Positions 53,135 to 60,674 of a stretch of 64,000 bases of DNA are shown one piece after another. The translations under genes were made by a program, and so were the position numbers. The DNA is taken from positions 1 through 64,000 of the forward strand of contig CAJTEE010000007.1 of NCBI GenBank assembly GCA_910575275.1. Direction: 5' to 3'. Each line of letters begins with the position of its first letter. Positions within the stretch are counted from its first letter, which is position 1. Origin of the DNA: Lachnospiraceae bacterium. GTDB lineage: Bacteria; Bacillota; Clostridia; Lachnospirales; Lachnospiraceae. Below the pieces are notes generated by a model. The model was not told where the DNA came from. It saw only the letters and a list, made by a program, of their open reading frames with translations, and made no database searches.

Positions 53135-53223
53135 AGTGGAAGGGGCCACAGAGGCCGGCCCCGCTTGCCCGCCCCCGGCGGAACTTATGATACAACCCGG
53201 CGCCCCTCTAAAAATAGTTCCGA

Positions 53224-53252
53224 TTGACTTTCTATAAAAAAGCGCGTACAAT
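53224..53252 (+). promoter_or_regulatory. SigA-type promoter of the transaldolase gene
   Basis: TTGACT at 53224-53229, 17 bases, TACAAT at 53247-53252, 31 bases before the start codon. A near-consensus, probably constitutive promoter. Confidence 0.8.
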
Positions 53253-53283
53253 AGACGCATATTATACAAAGGGGGAATCACCG

Positions 53284-53937
53284 ATGAAATTTTTTATTGA
53301 TACAGCCAATGTTGAAGAAATTAAAAAGGCCAACGATATGGGCGTGATCTGTGGCGTGACGACGAATCCTTCCCTGATTGCAAAAGAGGGACGCGACTAT
53401 GTGGAGACGTTAAAGGAGATCGCTTCGATCGTAGACGGGCCGATCAGCGGCGAGGTCAAGGCGACAACGACGGACGCTGAGGGTATGATCGCCGAGGGGC
53501 GTGAGATCGCAAAGCTTCATCCGAATATGGTCGTAAAGATTCCGATGACTGCCGAAGGCTTAAAGGCCACGAAGACGCTGGCGGCAGAGGGCATCAAGGT
53601 GAATGTAACCTTGATTTTTACTGCGAACCAGGCACTTTTGGCAGCGAGAGCGGGGGCCGCGTTTGTTTCTCCGTTTGTAGGCCGTCTGGACGACATTTCG
53701 GAGCAGGGCGTTGAGCTCATTGAGACCGTGGCGGAAATCTTTAATCTGCATAATATAGAGACCGAGATCATCGCGGCGAGTGTGCGGCACACAATGCATG
53801 TGACGGAGTGCGCGCTGGCAGGTGCGGACATTGCAACGGTTCCGTATAAGGTGATCGAGCAGATGACGCACCATCCTCTGACCGACCAGGGAATCGAAAA
53901 ATTCCGCAAGGATTATGAAGCGGTTTTTGGCAAATAA
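53284..53937 (+). CDS. Transaldolase / fructose-6-phosphate aldolase family (TalC-like)
   Basis: A 217-residue cytosolic enzyme of the short transaldolase group. It starts [17 protein letters not shown], then [13 protein letters not shown], the Schiff-base Lys in [30 protein letters not shown] and SPFVGRLDD. Length and sequence are normal for TalC-type proteins, which move dihydroxyacetone between sugar phosphates in the pentose-phosphate route. Whether it is a true transaldolase or an aldolase cannot be told here. The start is the ATG at 53284 behind GGGGGAA, supported by the promoter just upstream; longer readings run through that promoter. It is a single gene with a strong terminator. Confidence 0.95.
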   Translation: MKFFIDTANVEEIKKANDMGVICGVTTNPSLIAKEGRDYVETLKEIASIVDGPISGEVKATTTDAEGMIAEGREIAKLHPNMVVKIPMTAEGLKATKTLAAEGIKVNVTLIFTANQALLAARAGAAFVSPFVGRLDDISEQGVELIETVAEIFNLHNIETEIIAASVRHTMHVTECALAGADIATVPYKVIEQMTHHPLTDQGIEKFRKDYEAVFGK

Positions 53938-53948
53938 GAGAAAGACCC

Positions 53949-53978
53949 ACAGGGGCGCGAAAGCGTTCCTGTTTTTTT
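53949..53978 (+). terminator. Terminator of the transaldolase gene
   Basis: ACAGGGGCGC, a GAAA loop and GCGTTCCTGT form a 10-position stem with two G-T pairs, followed by seven T. It begins 12 bases after the stop codon. Confidence 0.9.
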
Positions 53979-54040
53979 GCGCTTTTTAATGGTAAAGCGG
54001 CATCATACCAGGGCAGAAGCCCGAAGAAAGGAATCAGGTA

Positions 54041-54922
54041 ATGGGAAATCAGGTATTTAGGGAAAACAAGGTGGTCAGAGTTTCGCTGCAGACGGCGGTC
54101 ATTCTGACGGCGCTTGTCGTCTATGCGGCGGGTGTGGTTCTATTCATTCTTCCGCTTAACATGATTGCGGCCGGCTCGACAGGTCTGGCTTTGATCGTAC
54201 AGCATCTCTGGGGAATCCCCCTTTCGGCGTTTTTGGCCGTTTTCAATATAGTGATGTTTGTATGGGGCTTCTGGGAGCTTGGAAAGGAGTTTGCCCTTTC
54301 GACGTTAATTGCAACGCTTTTTTATCCCCTCGCGCTGGAGCAGGTCACACGACTTTTAAGCGGTGTGGTTATTACAAGAGACCCGATGCTGTGTGCGGTC
54401 TTTTCGGGCCTTTTGATCGGTGCGGCGCTGGGCGCGGCAATTCGCGCGGGCGCCTCGACCGGCGGGCTTGATATTCCGCCGCTTGTGTTAAAAAAGAAGC
54501 TGGGCCTCCCGGTCTCCGCGACGATGTACGTGATTGATTTCTCCATCCTGCTCGCGCAGATGGCGTTCGGCGAGCCGGAGCGGATCCTCTATGGCCTGAT
54601 TATGGTCATGACGTATACCATCGTCCTGGACAAGGTCCTGGTGCTGGGGGTCAGGCAGACACAGGTGAAGATTATAAGCAGCCGGTATGAGGAGATCAGC
54701 CGCATGATCCAGGAAAAGATGGACCGCGGGACGACGCTTCTTTATACAGAAGGAGGGCATTCGAGAAAGGAGTCGAGAGCCGTTCTTACGGTGGTCTCGG
54801 GGCGTGAGCTGCAAAAGCTGAATACACTCGTCATGGGGATCGACGACAGCGCATTTATGATCGTCAATCAGGTCGGCGAGGTGCGAGGGAGAGGGTTCAC
54901 ACTGAGGAAAAAATACGAGTAA
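54041..54922 (+). CDS. YitT-family membrane protein
   Basis: A 293-residue protein with about five or six membrane segments (residues 18-175, including LILPLNMIAAGSTGLALI-like text and GAALGAAIRAGASTGGLDI) and a cytosolic C-terminal DUF2179 domain (about 215-293: GRELQKLNTLVMGIDDSAFM). YitT proteins are common in Firmicutes, but their substrate is not settled. The gene stands alone between the transaldolase terminator and the decarboxylase promoter. Start ATG at 54041 behind AAAGGAA. Confidence 0.9.
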   Translation: MGNQVFRENKVVRVSLQTAVILTALVVYAAGVVLFILPLNMIAAGSTGLALIVQHLWGIPLSAFLAVFNIVMFVWGFWELGKEFALSTLIATLFYPLALEQVTRLLSGVVITRDPMLCAVFSGLLIGAALGAAIRAGASTGGLDIPPLVLKKKLGLPVSATMYVIDFSILLAQMAFGEPERILYGLIMVMTYTIVLDKVLVLGVRQTQVKIISSRYEEISRMIQEKMDRGTTLLYTEGGHSRKESRAVLTVVSGRELQKLNTLVMGIDDSAFMIVNQVGEVRGRGFTLRKKYE

Positions 54923-54998
54923 ATTGCTTAAGAATGTTAAGAAAAGAGTGTTGGGTGCATAATAAAAGCAAATTGCTCCCAAAACCGCTAAAAACACC

Positions 54999-55027
54999 TT
55001 GAATTTTGGCAAAAAGCGTACTATTAT
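54999..55027 (+). promoter_or_regulatory. SigA-type promoter of the decarboxylase operon
   Basis: TTGAAT at 54999-55004, 17 bases, TATTAT at 55022-55027, about 55 bases before the start codon of the first gene. Confidence 0.65.
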
Positions 55028-55082
55028 TACACTAGGCAGAAATTTGGTTTCAGTCTATTTCAATAAAATGGAGGACAGCAAA

Positions 55083-56522
55083 ATGACAAATTCGGCACAA
55101 ACACCGGCAATGAAAAGAATTTATACATTGCTGGATGAAAACAGCTTTGTTGAAGTCGGCGCTTTCGTGACTGCCAGAAGCACAGACTTCAATATGCAGG
55201 CGCAGGAAACCCCTGCAGACGGCGTCATCACCGGGTATGGTACGATTGAGGGCGCCCTTGTTTATGTTTACAGCCAGGACGCGGGTGTTTTAGGCGGTTC
55301 CGTTGGCGAAATGCATGCAAAGAAGATCGAAGCTCTTTATGGAATGGCTATGAAGATGGGCGCGCCCGTGGTGGGCCTTGTGGACTGTGCGGGCTTACGG
55401 CTTCAGGAGGGGATGGACGCTCTTGACGGTTTCGGAAAGCTCTTTGCATGTCAGGCAGAGGCGTCCGGTGTGATCCCGCAGCTCATGGCGGTATTCGGGA
55501 CCTGCGGCGGCGGCATGGCAGTGGCGTCTGCGATGGCGGACTTTACGTTCATGGAGGAGAAGGCAAAGCTGTTTGTGAATGCTCCGAACGCGATTGCCGC
55601 GAACAATGAGGATACATCCGCGGCGAAGTTCCAGAGCGAGGAGGCCGGCAATGTAAGTATGACCGGGTCTGAGGATGAGATCCTGGCAAAGCTTCACACT
55701 TTGATTTCTGTCCTTCCGGCAAATAACGAGGATGATTTTTCCTATGGCGAGTGCACGGATGATTTAAACCGTATCTGCGAGGGCCTTGCGGGCTGCGCGG
55801 GCGATACGGCGCTTGCGCTTGCAATGCTTTCCGATGACAGCTTCTTCATGGAACTTAAGAAGGAGTATGCGCCCAATCTGGTAACGGCCTTTATCCGTCT
55901 GAACGGCACAACCGTCGGCTGCGTGGCGAACCGCAGAGAATCGTATGAAGACGGCGAAAAGACTGCCGAATACGAGGCGGGCCTTACCGCACGCGGCTGT
56001 GAGAAGGCGGCGGAGTTCATCGGCTTCTGCGACGCGTTCAATATTCCGGTCCTGACGCTTGTCAATGTAAACGGCTACCAGGCCGTCAAATGCACCGAAA
56101 AGAAGATCGCAAAGGCAGCGGCACGGCTGACCTATGCGTACGCGAATGCGAGAGTGCCGAAGGTGACCGTGATCGTGGGCGAGGCGACCGGTACGGCCGG
56201 CCTCATGATGGGCAGCAAGTCCGTAGGCGCGGATATCGTGTATGCGTGGAAAAACGCGGGTGTCGGCGTTATGGACGCAGTTCCGGCCGTTAAGATTATG
56301 TACGCAAGGGAGATTGGTGAGTCCGATAACGCCGGCGTTCTGATCAACGAGAAGGCCGCGCAGTACAGAGAGATGCAGGCAAGCGCGCTAGCCGCGGCAA
56401 AGCGTGGCTATGTGGATGACATCATCGACGCAGCCGACACCAGAAAACGCGTGATTGCGGCATTTGAGATGCTGTACACAAAGAGAGTAGACGGACCGTC
56501 CAAGAAGCACGGCACAATCTAA
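55083..56522 (+). CDS. Carboxyltransferase subunit (MmdA/12S-like), divergent
   Basis: A 479-residue protein of the acyl-CoA carboxyltransferase fold (crotonase-like, two halves). GGSVGEMHAKKIEALYGMAM and GLVDCAGLRLQEGMDAL in the first half and FCDAFNIPVLTLVNVNGY in the second align with MmdA and the 12S subunit of transcarboxylase. The usual DSGGARIQEG is DCAGLRLQEG, and the DVPGFLPG and GGAYDVMSSK blocks are altered, so the acyl-CoA substrate may not be methylmalonyl-CoA. It would transfer carboxyl groups to or from the biotin protein encoded downstream. Start ATG at 55083 behind GGAGG; the longer reading crosses the promoter. First of five co-directed genes. Confidence 0.85.
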   Translation: MTNSAQTPAMKRIYTLLDENSFVEVGAFVTARSTDFNMQAQETPADGVITGYGTIEGALVYVYSQDAGVLGGSVGEMHAKKIEALYGMAMKMGAPVVGLVDCAGLRLQEGMDALDGFGKLFACQAEASGVIPQLMAVFGTCGGGMAVASAMADFTFMEEKAKLFVNAPNAIAANNEDTSAAKFQSEEAGNVSMTGSEDEILAKLHTLISVLPANNEDDFSYGECTDDLNRICEGLAGCAGDTALALAMLSDDSFFMELKKEYAPNLVTAFIRLNGTTVGCVANRRESYEDGEKTAEYEAGLTARGCEKAAEFIGFCDAFNIPVLTLVNVNGYQAVKCTEKKIAKAAARLTYAYANARVPKVTVIVGEATGTAGLMMGSKSVGADIVYAWKNAGVGVMDAVPAVKIMYAREIGESDNAGVLINEKAAQYREMQASALAAAKRGYVDDIIDAADTRKRVIAAFEMLYTKRVDGPSKKHGTI

Positions 56523-56539
56523 AACGAGGTGGCAGATAT

Positions 56540-57304
56540 ATGAAACAGAAAATGAAACGAATCTGGCTTGCCTTTTGCGTGGTTCTGTGCCTGTTTGCGC
56601 TGGGAGGATGTGGGAAAAAGGCTGAGGAAGCCGAGGAGATCGACCCGCAGATCCAGATGATGCTGCAGCAGGGTGTACCGCAGACGTTGGATACCTTCGC
56701 CTCCATGACTGATGAGGATCTGGAGGAGCAGCTTGCGCAGGCCACAAAGCAGAAGGACAGCGTGCTAATCAGCGCCTTCCAGTCCTGGGAATCCGTGAGA
56801 AAGGACTTAGGCGGGCTGGTCTCGAATGAGACGCCAGTGATTGAGCTTGCGGAAGACGGCTATGTTGCCCGGATGAATACGGTGTTTGAGCAGCGTGCCT
56901 GTGAATTTACCGTGTTTGTGGATGAGAACCTGACGATCACGTCCATCTCGTTCAATCCGGAGTACACGGTCAGCGAGAAGATGACCAAGGCGGCCATGAA
57001 CATGCTGATGGGTATGGGAATCGTGTTCCTTGTACTGATCTTCATCAGCTGGCTGATCAGTCTCTTTAAATACATCCATGTATTTGAGGACAATATGAAG
57101 AAGAAAGAGGCGGCTCCCGCTCCGGCTCCCCAGGCAGCCCCGGCTGTAACTCCGGCTCCCACGGTTGTGGAGGAGGCAGAGGCCGATGATACCGAGCTGA
57201 TCTCCGTAATCGCCGCTGCGATCGCAGCCTCACAGGGAATGGCATCCGCAGACGGACTTGTTGTCCGTTCCATTAAACGCGTTCCGAACCGGAACTGGAA
57301 ATGA
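56540..57304 (+). CDS. OadG-family small subunit of the sodium pump, with lipoprotein-like N-terminus
   Basis: A 254-residue membrane protein. The N-terminus is a signal peptide with lipobox ALGGC at about residues 21-25, an outer domain follows, then a membrane span near 150-172 (MGMGIVFLVLIFISWLISLF) that fits the OadG gamma/delta subunit. The C-terminal part has a Pro/Ala linker (APAPAPQAAPAVTPAPT) and ends in a short domain, ISVIAAAIAASQGM. OadG subunits anchor and assemble the pump. The outer domain and lipobox go beyond the usual OadG of about 80-120 residues. It lies directly after the carboxyltransferase gene. Confidence 0.8.
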   Translation: MKQKMKRIWLAFCVVLCLFALGGCGKKAEEAEEIDPQIQMMLQQGVPQTLDTFASMTDEDLEEQLAQATKQKDSVLISAFQSWESVRKDLGGLVSNETPVIELAEDGYVARMNTVFEQRACEFTVFVDENLTITSISFNPEYTVSEKMTKAAMNMLMGMGIVFLVLIFISWLISLFKYIHVFEDNMKKKEAAPAPAPQAAPAVTPAPTVVEEAEADDTELISVIAAAIAASQGMASADGLVVRSIKRVPNRNWK

Positions 57305-57411
57305 AAGAGCGCTGCGGTTTAACTGAATCGCAACGAGCAATAACCGTAACGTTTCAGGCGGATCGGCCTGAACGATTGCAGATAACCACAAATTTCAGGA
57401 GGAAATAAATC

Positions 57412-57795
57412 ATGAAAAATTATACAATCACTGTGAACGGCAATGTATATGAGGTTACGGTAGAGGAAAGCTTTACCGGCGCGGCTCCCGCTCCGAAGGC
57501 TCCCGTTAAGGCTCCGGCTGCTCCGAAGGCAGCCCCAGCTGCTGCTCCGGCTCCCGCCGCAGCCCCCGCAGGCGCTGCTGGCAGCGTTTCCGTTACGGCT
57601 CCGATGCCCGGGAAGATCCTCGGCGTAAAGGCGAGCGCAGGCCAGGCCGTGAAGAAGGGCCAGGTGCTCTTAGTCCTTGAGGCCATGAAGATGGAGAACG
57701 AGATTGTCGCTCCGCAGGATGGCACCGTTGCAACCATCAATGTTTCCGTCGGCGAGTCTGTAGAGCCGGGCGCAACGCTTGCAACGTTAAATTAA
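57412..57795 (+). CDS. Biotin carboxyl carrier protein of the decarboxylase
   Basis: A 127-residue carrier. A short N-terminal strand region (YTITVNGNVYEVTVEES) is followed by a Pro/Ala linker (residues 23-57) and a biotinyl domain with the biotin-bearing Lys in LEAMKMENEI. It shuttles the carboxyl group between the carboxyltransferases and the membrane beta subunit. Similar Ala/Pro-rich carriers are the GcdC and MmdC subunits and the 1.3S subunit of transcarboxylase. Ribosome site AGGAGG, 7 bases before the ATG. Confidence 0.95.
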   Translation: MKNYTITVNGNVYEVTVEESFTGAAPAPKAPVKAPAAPKAAPAAAPAPAAAPAGAAGSVSVTAPMPGKILGVKASAGQAVKKGQVLLVLEAMKMENEIVAPQDGTVATINVSVGESVEPGATLATLN

Positions 57796-57833
57796 TGGGC
57801 TGCTGAACGCAGATTCCACATGGAGGGATTAAC

Positions 57834-58982
57834 ATGGAATATATTTCAACTACACTTGGGAATCTTCTTCAGCAGACGGCGTTCCTGAATCTAACCTTTG
57901 GCAACGCGATCATGATCCTTGTAGCGTTTGTTTTCCTGTATCTTGCGATCAGGAAGGGCTTTGAGCCGTTGCTTCTGGTTCCGATTTCTTTTGGTATGCT
58001 GCTCGTGAATATCTACCCGGATATTATGCTGTCGATAAAAGATTCTTCCAACGGAGTCGGGGGACTTCTCCATTACTTCTATCTGCTTGACGAATGGAGC
58101 ATTCTTCCGTCCCTGATCTTTATGGGCGTGGGCGCAATGACGGACTTCGGCCCGTTGATCGCCAATCCTAAGAGCTTTCTTCTGGGAGCCGCGGCTCAGT
58201 TTGGTATTTATGCCGCATACTTTATGGCAATTTTGATGGGCTTCAACGACAAGGCGGCGGCCGCGATTTCGATCATCGGCGGTGCGGACGGACCGACCTC
58301 GATCTTCCTCGCAGGTAAACTTGGTCAGGCCGAATTTATGGGCCCGATCGCTGTTGCCGCTTACTCTTATATGGCACTTGTTCCGATCATTCAGCCGCCG
58401 ATCATGAAGCTCATGACGACGGAGGAGGAGAGAAAGATCAAAATGGAGCAGCTTCGTCCGGTTTCCAAGCTGGAGAAAGTCCTGTTCCCGATCATCGTTA
58501 CCGTTGTCGTCTGCCTGATCCTTCCGACGACGGCTCCGCTTGTCGGTATGTTGATGGTCGGCAACCTGTTCCGTGAGTCCGGTGTTGTGAGACAGCTTCA
58601 GGAGACGGCTTCGAATGCGCTTATGTATATCGTCGTTATCGTGCTCGGCCTTTCTGTCGGCGCGACGACCAGCGCGGAGGCATTTTTGAAGGTGACGACG
58701 ATTCAGATCGTTGTTCTTGGACTAGTAGCGTTTGCGTTCGGTACGGCTGCCGGTGTGCTCTTTGGTAAGATCATGTGCAAGCTGAGCGGCGGCAGGGTAA
58801 ATCCGTTAATCGGTTCGGCTGGTGTATCGGCGGTTCCGATGGCGGCCCGTGTCTCGCAGAAGGTCGGTTCAGAGGCTGACCCGACTAACTTCCTTCTGAT
58901 GCATGCCATGGGTCCGAACGTGGCGGGCGTAATCGGTACGGCAGTTGCTGCCGGTACGTTCATGGCGATTTTCGGCGTGTAA
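57834..58982 (+). CDS. Sodium-translocating decarboxylase beta subunit (OadB/MmdB/GcdB)
   Basis: A 382-residue membrane protein with about 9-11 hydrophobic segments. [15 protein letters not shown] carries the conserved Asp used for sodium and proton handling, and the C-terminal [20 protein letters not shown] and [15 protein letters not shown] blocks are highly typical. It decarboxylates carboxybiotin and pumps sodium outward. Length is normal. Sits between the biotin carrier and the alpha carboxyltransferase genes. Ribosome site GGAGG. Confidence 0.97.
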   Translation: MEYISTTLGNLLQQTAFLNLTFGNAIMILVAFVFLYLAIRKGFEPLLLVPISFGMLLVNIYPDIMLSIKDSSNGVGGLLHYFYLLDEWSILPSLIFMGVGAMTDFGPLIANPKSFLLGAAAQFGIYAAYFMAILMGFNDKAAAAISIIGGADGPTSIFLAGKLGQAEFMGPIAVAAYSYMALVPIIQPPIMKLMTTEEERKIKMEQLRPVSKLEKVLFPIIVTVVVCLILPTTAPLVGMLMVGNLFRESGVVRQLQETASNALMYIVVIVLGLSVGATTSAEAFLKVTTIQIVVLGLVAFAFGTAAGVLFGKIMCKLSGGRVNPLIGSAGVSAVPMAARVSQKVGSEADPTNFLLMHAMGPNVAGVIGTAVAAGTFMAIFGV

Positions 58983-59013
58983 CTTACAACTAATATCCTA
59001 GGAGGTTTTTAAA

Positions 59014-60426
59014 ATGGCAGTAATAGAGAAAAAGCCGGTAAAGATTGTGGAGACCGTCCTGCGTGACGCCCATCAGTCCCTGCTTGCTACAAGAATGTCC
59101 ACGGAGCAGATGCTCCCGATCATCGAGAAGATGGACCAGGTCGGCTTTTATGCAGTCGAGTGCTGGGGCGGCGCGACGTTCGACGCTTCCTTACGTTTCC
59201 TGAAGGAGGATCCGTGGGAGAGATTAAGAAAGCTGCGTGCCGGCTTTAAGAATACAAAGCTGCAGATGCTGTTCCGCGGCCAGAACATTCTCGGCTACAA
59301 CCACTATGCGGACGACGTTGTAGAATATTTTGTACAGAAATCCGTTGCAAACGGCATTGACATTATCCGTATCTTCGACTGCTTAAACGACATCCGCAAC
59401 CTGCGGACCGCCGTCAAGGCGACGAAGAAGGAAAAGGGCCATGCGCAGATCGCATTGAGCTATACGCTGGGCGATGCGTATACCCTGGACTACTGGAAGA
59501 ATATTGCCCGTGAGATCGAGGAGATGGGGGCGGACTCCTTGTGTATCAAGGATATGGCCGGCCTTCTGACCCCGTATAACGCAGACGAGCTCGTCAAGGC
59601 GCTTAAGGAGGGCACGAAGCTCCCGATCGACCTGCATACGCACTATACGTCCGGTGTTGCCTCCATGACCTATTTGAAGGCAGTTGAGGCAGGCTGTGAC
59701 ATCATCGACTGTGCGATGTCCCCGTTAGCACTGGGAACCTCACAGCCGGCGACGGAGGTCATGGTAGAGACCTTCCGCGGCACGCCGTTTGACACCGGCT
59801 ATGATCAGATAAAGCTTGCGGAGATTGCCGATTACTTTACGCCGATCCGTGAGAAGGCGTTAAAGGACGGCCTGCTGAATCCGAAGGTATTGGGCGTCAA
59901 TATCAAGACGCTTCAGTATCAGGTTCCGGGCGGTATGCTTTCCAACCTGGTCAGTCAGTTAAAGGAAGCCGGCAAGGAAGACAAATACCGCGAGGTGCTG
60001 GAGGAGATCCCGAGAGTCCGTAAGGACTTCGGCGAGCCGCCGCTTGTCACGCCGTCTTCGCAGATAGTCGGCACACAGGCCGTTATGAACGTCCTGGCAG
60101 GCGAGCGCTATAAGATGGTTCCGAAGGAGTCCAAGAAGATCATGATGGGTGAGTTCGGCCAGACCGTTAAGCCCTTCAACCCCGAGGTTCAGAAGAAGAT
60201 CATCGGCGACGCGACGCCGATCACCTGCCGCCCGGCAGACTTGATTCCGCCGCAGCTCCCGCAGTTCGAGAAGGAATGCGCGCAGTGGAAGCAGCAGGAT
60301 GAGGATGTCCTTTCCTATGCCCTGTTCCCGGCGGTTGCAAAGGATTTCTTCGAATACCGTGAGGCCCAGCAGACCAAGGTGGACCCGAAGAAGGCCGATA
60401 AGGAAAATAAGGTGTATCCGGTATAA
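59014..60426 (+). CDS. Oxaloacetate decarboxylase / pyruvate carboxyltransferase alpha subunit without biotin domain
   Basis: A 470-residue cytosolic enzyme. The HMGL-like barrel begins VETVLRDAHQSLLATRMS with the metal-binding Asp. ECWGGATFDASLRF, the catalytic Lys in CIKDMAGLLTPY and the metal ligands in DLHTHYTSG follow, and the carboxylase conserved domain ends at about residue 430. There is no C-terminal biotin domain, so it must use the separate carrier, like the 5S subunit of transcarboxylase or 'subunit B' type pyruvate carboxylases. It decarboxylates oxaloacetate or carboxylates pyruvate. Last gene of the operon, followed by a terminator. Confidence 0.96.
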   Translation: MAVIEKKPVKIVETVLRDAHQSLLATRMSTEQMLPIIEKMDQVGFYAVECWGGATFDASLRFLKEDPWERLRKLRAGFKNTKLQMLFRGQNILGYNHYADDVVEYFVQKSVANGIDIIRIFDCLNDIRNLRTAVKATKKEKGHAQIALSYTLGDAYTLDYWKNIAREIEEMGADSLCIKDMAGLLTPYNADELVKALKEGTKLPIDLHTHYTSGVASMTYLKAVEAGCDIIDCAMSPLALGTSQPATEVMVETFRGTPFDTGYDQIKLAEIADYFTPIREKALKDGLLNPKVLGVNIKTLQYQVPGGMLSNLVSQLKEAGKEDKYREVLEEIPRVRKDFGEPPLVTPSSQIVGTQAVMNVLAGERYKMVPKESKKIMMGEFGQTVKPFNPEVQKKIIGDATPITCRPADLIPPQLPQFEKECAQWKQQDEDVLSYALFPAVAKDFFEYREAQQTKVDPKKADKENKVYPV

Positions 60427-60459
60427 GGATAGGCTTCAAGCCGCTGTGAAGGATGAATA

Positions 60460-60510
60460 AAACGGCAGGTGCTTAAGGCAGAGATTGTCTTTTGCGCCTG
60501 CCGTTTATAC
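60460..60510 (+). terminator. Terminator of the decarboxylase operon
   Basis: AAACGGCAGGTGC (60460-60472) pairs with GCGCCTGCCGTTT (60494-60506) in a 13-position stem with one wobble. The T-rich end is TTTATAC. Confidence 0.75.
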
Positions 60511-60590
60511 ATGTAGATAGACATATCCTGGCAGAGACTGGCAAAATTGTGGTAATTGTTCGGCAAAACAGAGAACTTTTGCCTGTATGG

Positions 60591-60620
60591 TTGACAGAGG
60601 GGGCTTTTTGTCAGTATAAT
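60591..60620 (+). promoter_or_regulatory. Consensus SigA promoter of the glucosaminidase gene
   Basis: TTGACA at 60591-60596, 18 bases, TATAAT at 60615-60620, 54 bases before the start codon. Both boxes match the consensus fully. Confidence 0.85.
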
Positions 60621-60674
60621 GATCGTGGTGTCATTTCCTGACATATAAAGAAAATGACGGCGGGAGAGGAAAGA

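Noticed and set aside
53142-53162. Terminator after the zinc-ribbon exporter operon
   Set aside because: Only a 6-bp GGGGCC/GGCCCC stem and no T tract; too weak to call.
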